Shown here: one piece after another, positions 60,418 through 64,000 of the stretch
How the letters are laid out: every line of letters begins with the position of its first letter
Position numbering within the stretch: position 1 is the stretch's first letter
DNA from: an uncultured Eubacteriales bacterium
Lineage (GTDB): Bacteria > Bacillota > Clostridia > Oscillospirales > Acutalibacteraceae
Length of the DNA: 64,000 bases
Assembly (NCBI GenBank): GCA_949292775.1
Contig: CASFBL010000010.1
Span: 26,129 to 90,128, forward strand
Reading direction: 5' to 3'
Position numbers and translations under genes: made by a program
The notes under the pieces: generated by a model
What the model was told of the DNA's origin: nothing
Database searches by the model: none
The model's input: only the letters and a program-made list of their open reading frames with translations

Positions 60418-62151
60418 ATGAGTAAACAACTGCTGATCGGTAACGAGGCGGTCGCACGGGGCCTGTATGAAGCAGGCTTGCGTGTAGCGTCAAGTTATCC
60501 CGGTACGCCCAGTACGGAAATTACGGAGTGCATCGCCAAATATGATGATGTATATAGTGAATGGGCGCCCAATGAAAAGGTCGCCATGGAAGTTGCCGCA
60601 GGTGCGGCTATCTCCGGTGCGCGTTCTTTCTGCGGCATGAAGCATGTCGGCTTAAATGTGGCGGCTGACCCGCTGTTCACAGCGTCTTACACCGGTATCA
60701 ACGCCGGTATGGTTATTGCTGTTGCGGACGACCCCGGCATGCATTCTTCTCAAAATGAGCAGGATTCCCGCCATTATGCAAAAGCTTCTAAAACAATGAT
60801 GCTGGAACCTTCCGATTCGGAAGAATGCCTTCAGTTTGCGAAGCTCGCTTTTACGCTTTCCGAGCAGTTTGACACGCCTGTGATTTTGCGTTTGAGCACG
60901 CGTGTTGCGCATTCCAGAGGACTTGTAGAAGTCGGTGAGCGCGTTGACAACGGCTTAAAAGAATACAAGAAAGACCCGATGAAATATGTTATGATGCCTG
61001 GTATGGCCATCAAAAAGCATGTTGTGGTTGAGCAGCGCGTTTTGGACCAAACTTCCTGGGCGGAAACTGCGCCGATTAACACAGTAGAAATGAATGACAC
61101 CAAAATCGGTGTGATTACCGCGGGTATTTCCTATACATATGCCAAAGAAGCACTTGGCGACAAAGCTTCTTATTTAAAACTTGGCTGTGTTTATCCGCTG
61201 CCGGTACAGTTGATTAAAGATTTTGCCGCCAAATGTGACAAGGTCTATGTCCTTGAAGAACTGGACCCGTTCATTGAAGAACACTGCCGTCAAAACGGTG
61301 TGGAAGTTATCGGCAAAGAAGCGTTTACTTTACAGGGTGAATATTCACAAAGCCTGATTGCCCGTGTGATTCTCGGCAAAGAAGACAAGAGCCTTGCTAC
61401 GGACTTGGAGATTCCCGCCCGCCCGCCGGTCCTTTGCGCAGGATGCCCGCACCGCGGCCTTTACTATGCGTTGAAAAAGCTGAATGTTATGGTCAGCGGT
61501 GACATCGGCTGTTACACCTTGGGTGCGCTTGCACCGATTGGCATGATGGATACCTGCATTTGCATGGGCGCTTCTGTTTCCGCACTGCACGGCCGTAACC
61601 AGGCGAATCCCGAAAACGCGAAAAAATCGGTTGCTGTTATTGGCGATTCTACCTTTATGCATTCCGGGGTTACCGGGCTTATTGACATTGCCTACAACCA
61701 AAGCAATTCCACAGTTATTATTTTGGACAACAGCATTACCGGCATGACCGGCCATCAGGACAATCCGACAACCGGCAAAACCATCAAGGGTGACCCGACA
61801 ACGGCCGTCAGCCTTGAGTTGCTTGCCAAAGCAGTCGGTATCGACCATGTTCGTGTGGTTGATCCTTATAATCTTGAAGAGTGCGAACGCGTGATTCGCG
61901 AAGAAGTGGAGCGTGATGCACCCTCTGTGGTCATTTCAAGAAGACCGTGCGCGCTGCTGAAATATGTTAAGCACAAGCCGCCGATGCATGTCAACACCGA
62001 CAAGTGCGTGGGCTGCAAGATGTGCATGAAGATTGGCTGCCCGGCTATCAGCATGAAAGATAAAAAATCTGTCATTGACTTCACACAGTGCGTCGGCTGC
62101 GCGGTTTGCAGTCAGCTTTGCAAGTTTGACGCGATAGAGGAGGGCGAATAA
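60418..62151 (+). CDS. iorA: Indolepyruvate:ferredoxin oxidoreductase, alpha subunit
   Basis: IorA is the thiamine-diphosphate subunit that oxidatively decarboxylates aromatic 2-oxoacids to arylacyl-CoA with ferredoxin as acceptor. The 577-residue protein has the N-terminal pyrimidine-binding domain (EVASSYPGTPSTEI-like), the TPP region with GDIGCYTLG and GDSTFMHSG, and two C-terminal [4Fe-4S] motifs (CVGCKMCMKIGCP and CVGCAVCSQLCK). GAGGTG precedes the ATG. The iorB gene follows after one base. Confidence 0.95.
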   Translation: MSKQLLIGNEAVARGLYEAGLRVASSYPGTPSTEITECIAKYDDVYSEWAPNEKVAMEVAAGAAISGARSFCGMKHVGLNVAADPLFTASYTGINAGMVIAVADDPGMHSSQNEQDSRHYAKASKTMMLEPSDSEECLQFAKLAFTLSEQFDTPVILRLSTRVAHSRGLVEVGERVDNGLKEYKKDPMKYVMMPGMAIKKHVVVEQRVLDQTSWAETAPINTVEMNDTKIGVITAGISYTYAKEALGDKASYLKLGCVYPLPVQLIKDFAAKCDKVYVLEELDPFIEEHCRQNGVEVIGKEAFTLQGEYSQSLIARVILGKEDKSLATDLEIPARPPVLCAGCPHRGLYYALKKLNVMVSGDIGCYTLGALAPIGMMDTCICMGASVSALHGRNQANPENAKKSVAVIGDSTFMHSGVTGLIDIAYNQSNSTVIILDNSITGMTGHQDNPTTGKTIKGDPTTAVSLELLAKAVGIDHVRVVDPYNLEECERVIREEVERDAPSVVISRRPCALLKYVKHKPPMHVNTDKCVGCKMCMKIGCPAISMKDKKSVIDFTQCVGCAVCSQLCKFDAIEEGE

Positions 62152-62152
62152 T

Positions 62153-62731
62153 ATGGAAACGAAAAGTATTATGATTGTCGGCGTTGGCGGGCAGGGCACA
62201 CTGCTTGCAAGCCGTTTGCTCGGTGCCGTTTTGCTCTCTCAAAACTACGATGTCAAAGTTTCAGAAGTGCACGGCATGAGCCAGCGCGGCGGCTCTGTTG
62301 TAACTTATGTTCGTTACGGTGAAAAAGTGCATTCGCCGATTATTCAGAAAGGCCAGGCTGACCTGATTTTGGCTTTTGAGCAGCTGGAAGCGGCAAGATG
62401 GCTTCCCTATTTAAAAGTCGGCGGCAAAATTATTGCGAACAATCAAAAAATAGACCCGATGCCTGTGATTACCGGCGCAGCAACTTATCCCGAAGGCGTG
62501 CTTGATGCCGTTCGCGGGACGGGTGCGGATTTGACAGAAATCGATGCATTATCTCTCGCTGTAAAAGCGGGTTCTGCCAAAGCGGTGAATGTTGTTCTGC
62601 TTGGTGTAATGGCGTCGCATATGGACATCGCTTATGATGTGTGGACGGATGCTATTCGTAAGACGGTTCCTGAGAAATTTTTGGAAATGAATTTGAAAGC
62701 CTTTAATTACGGCTATCATTATTCTAAATAA
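62153..62731 (+). CDS. iorB: Indolepyruvate:ferredoxin oxidoreductase, beta subunit
   Basis: This gamma-type subunit completes the oxidoreductase. The 192-residue protein has the GVGGQGTLLASRLLG CoA-side motif, KVSEVHGMSQRGGSV and a short C terminus, all typical of IorB. It follows iorA by one base after GGAGGG. Confidence 0.95.
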   Translation: METKSIMIVGVGGQGTLLASRLLGAVLLSQNYDVKVSEVHGMSQRGGSVVTYVRYGEKVHSPIIQKGQADLILAFEQLEAARWLPYLKVGGKIIANNQKIDPMPVITGAATYPEGVLDAVRGTGADLTEIDALSLAVKAGSAKAVNVVLLGVMASHMDIAYDVWTDAIRKTVPEKFLEMNLKAFNYGYHYSK

Positions 62732-62748
62732 TTATCGAGGTGCAATTT

Positions 62749-64000
62749 ATGACGCAAAACTATTTCGACCCTGCAATTGAGCTTGCTTCGCGTGATTATC
62801 TGCACGCGCTGCAATCTGCCCGCCTGATTAAAATGGTGGAGAATTGCTATAACAATGTCCCGTTTTATAAAAAGAAGTTTGATGAAATCGGGTTGCTGCC
62901 CGGGGACATTCACTCCATTGATGACATCACAAAATTACCGTTTACAATAAAACAGGATTTGCGCGATAATTATCCGTTCGGTCTGTTTGCCGTTCCGCGT
63001 GCAAAGCTTCAGCGTGTGCATGCATCTTCCGGCACAACCGGCAAGCAAACAGTTGTTGGCTACACCGCGCATGACATTGATGTTTGGGCACAGGGTGCTG
63101 CAAGAGCGATTGCAGCCGCGGGCGGTAAAAAAGAAGATTATATTCATGTGTCCTACGGCTACGGCCTGTTTACCGGCGGTCTCGGATTGCATTACGGCGC
63201 AGAAAAGCTCGGCGCGACGGTTATTCCGGTTTCTTCCGGTAACACAAAACGGCAGATGCAGATTTTGCAGGACTTCGGCTCCGACATTCTCTGCTGCACA
63301 CCTTCCTATGCCATGTATATCGGCGAATCGTTGAAAGAAGCTGGGATTGATTCCGCAACTTTGTCGCTTCGTGCCGGTATCTTCGGCGCGGAGGCTTGGA
63401 GCGAAAACATGCGTCGTGAAATTGAAAAATCCTTGAATATCAAGGCGTATGATATTTACGGTCTGTCTGAAATTGCCGGCCCGGGTGTTGCTTATGAATG
63501 CTCTGAGCAAACCGGCATGCACATCTGTGAGGATTTCTTCTACCCTGAAGTGGTTGACCCGAAGACTTTGCAGCCGCTGCCGGACGGTCAATTTGGCGAA
63601 CTGGTCTTCACCTGCATCGGTAAAGAAGCACTCCCGCTTGTGCGTTACAGAACGCGCGACATTACGGCGCTTTCGCATGAAAAATGTGCCTGCGGAAGAA
63701 CGCTTGTTAAAATGCTCAAACCTAAGGGACGCAGCGATGATATGCTGATTATCCGCGGCGTCAATGTGTTCCCGTCTCAAGTTGAACATGTCATTCTTTC
63801 TCTCGGTATGGAGCCGAATTATCAAATCGTTGTTGACCGCATCAACAATTTGGATGTTATGACTGTAAAAATCGAGATGTCCGAAAGCATGCTGTCTGAC
63901 TCTGTGCGTCGCGTGGAAGATCAGGAAAATAAACTCAAAGCAGCCATGCATGACACGCTTGGTATTTCTGCAAAAATCAAACTGGTCGAACCCCATTCGC
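62749..64000 (+). CDS. paaK: Phenylacetate-CoA ligase, second copy (cut by window edge)
   Basis: This second ligase is truncated by the right edge after about 417 residues; only the last few are missing. It has the same landmarks as the first copy: HASSGTTGKQTVVGYT, SYGYGLFTGGLGLHYG, IYGLSEIAGPG, RYRTRDI and RSDDMLIIRGVNVFPSQVE. The two copies are clear paralogues, with many substitutions outside the motifs, so a recent tandem duplication is unlikely. CGAGGTG precedes the ATG at 62749, 17 bases after iorB. Confidence 0.92.
   Translation, partial: MTQNYFDPAIELASRDYLHALQSARLIKMVENCYNNVPFYKKKFDEIGLLPGDIHSIDDITKLPFTIKQDLRDNYPFGLFAVPRAKLQRVHASSGTTGKQTVVGYTAHDIDVWAQGAARAIAAAGGKKEDYIHVSYGYGLFTGGLGLHYGAEKLGATVIPVSSGNTKRQMQILQDFGSDILCCTPSYAMYIGESLKEAGIDSATLSLRAGIFGAEAWSENMRREIEKSLNIKAYDIYGLSEIAGPGVAYECSEQTGMHICEDFFYPEVVDPKTLQPLPDGQFGELVFTCIGKEALPLVRYRTRDITALSHEKCACGRTLVKMLKPKGRSDDMLIIRGVNVFPSQVEHVILSLGMEPNYQIVVDRINNLDVMTVKIEMSESMLSDSVRRVEDQENKLKAAMHDTLGISAKIKLVEPHS

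Noticed and set aside
62935-63996. Long minus-strand open frame of about 353 codons opposite the second paaK
   Set aside because: It is a shadow of the ligase gene, rich in His, Asn and Phe, with no domain and no upstream signals.
1-64000. CRISPR arrays, tRNA or rRNA genes, insertion sequences and prophage genes
   Set aside because: I saw no spaced direct repeats, tRNA cloverleaf signatures, transposase motifs or phage structural genes on either strand.

Overview
The window looks like a chromosomal segment of an anaerobic, endospore-forming Clostridia bacterium, most likely of the Oscillospiraceae/Ruminococcaceae type. The reasons are a Spo0A and SpoIVB pair, Na+-pumping oxaloacetate decarboxylase subunits, indolepyruvate:ferredoxin oxidoreductase, the MEP isoprenoid genes ispDF, SAM-I and FMN riboswitches, strong SD-type ribosome binding sites, frequent TTG starts, and sigma-A-type promoters that almost all have a 17-nt spacer. 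Coding density is high. I see no rRNA, tRNA, CRISPR array, insertion sequence or prophage. No gene-free stretch reaches 300 bases; the longest are 20471-20759 and 34715-35000, and both are described below.

Layout. 1-4284 (minus): start of metK under a SAM-I riboswitch, then ribU under an FMN riboswitch, preceded by the manA / SanA-like / MFS operon. 4446-13045 (plus): cytosolic sulfatase, aminotransferase, ispD-ispF-GPH transporter-gtrA, and a polar amino-acid ABC transporter whose binding protein appears circularly permuted. 13099-14686 (minus): ilvA-ridA. 14871-20470 (plus): trpS-ybaK, then potABCD behind a structured leader. 20760-24523 (minus): a sodium-pump decarboxylase operon with a tandem-biotin carrier. 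24692-29976 (minus): membrane protein, old-yellow-enzyme-type reductase, secreted glycoside hydrolase. 30037-30755 (minus): a transporter split into two half proteins. 30801-32416 (plus): PH-domain protein and exonuclease. 32455-34714 (minus): serC-serA. 35001-46742 (plus): lon-yihA-lysA-dnaE, pfkA-aroK, spoIVB, spo0A. Then dusB (minus), polA and an arginine-phosphatase/RimI fusion (plus), a secreted metallophosphoesterase, a DUF4091 protein (minus), typA, an amidohydrolase, a sodium:solute symporter under an unusually palindrome-rich promoter, and a paaK-iorA-iorB-paaK cluster that runs off the right edge.

How they work together. Several neighbours fit one pathway. IlvA releases a reactive enamine/imine that RidA hydrolyses. 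SerC and SerA are two steps of serine synthesis. IspD and IspF are two steps of the MEP pathway. The Oad subunits couple oxaloacetate decarboxylation to Na+ export, and the sodium symporter could spend that gradient. The iorAB/paaK cluster should convert aromatic 2-oxoacids to arylacetyl-CoA and interconvert this with free arylacetates, a typical gut amino-acid fermentation module. The most unusual items are the YwlE-type phosphatase fused to RimI, the permuted binding protein, the tandem biotinyl carrier, the half-size TSUP pair, the structured pot leader, and the nested inverted repeats at the symporter promoter.
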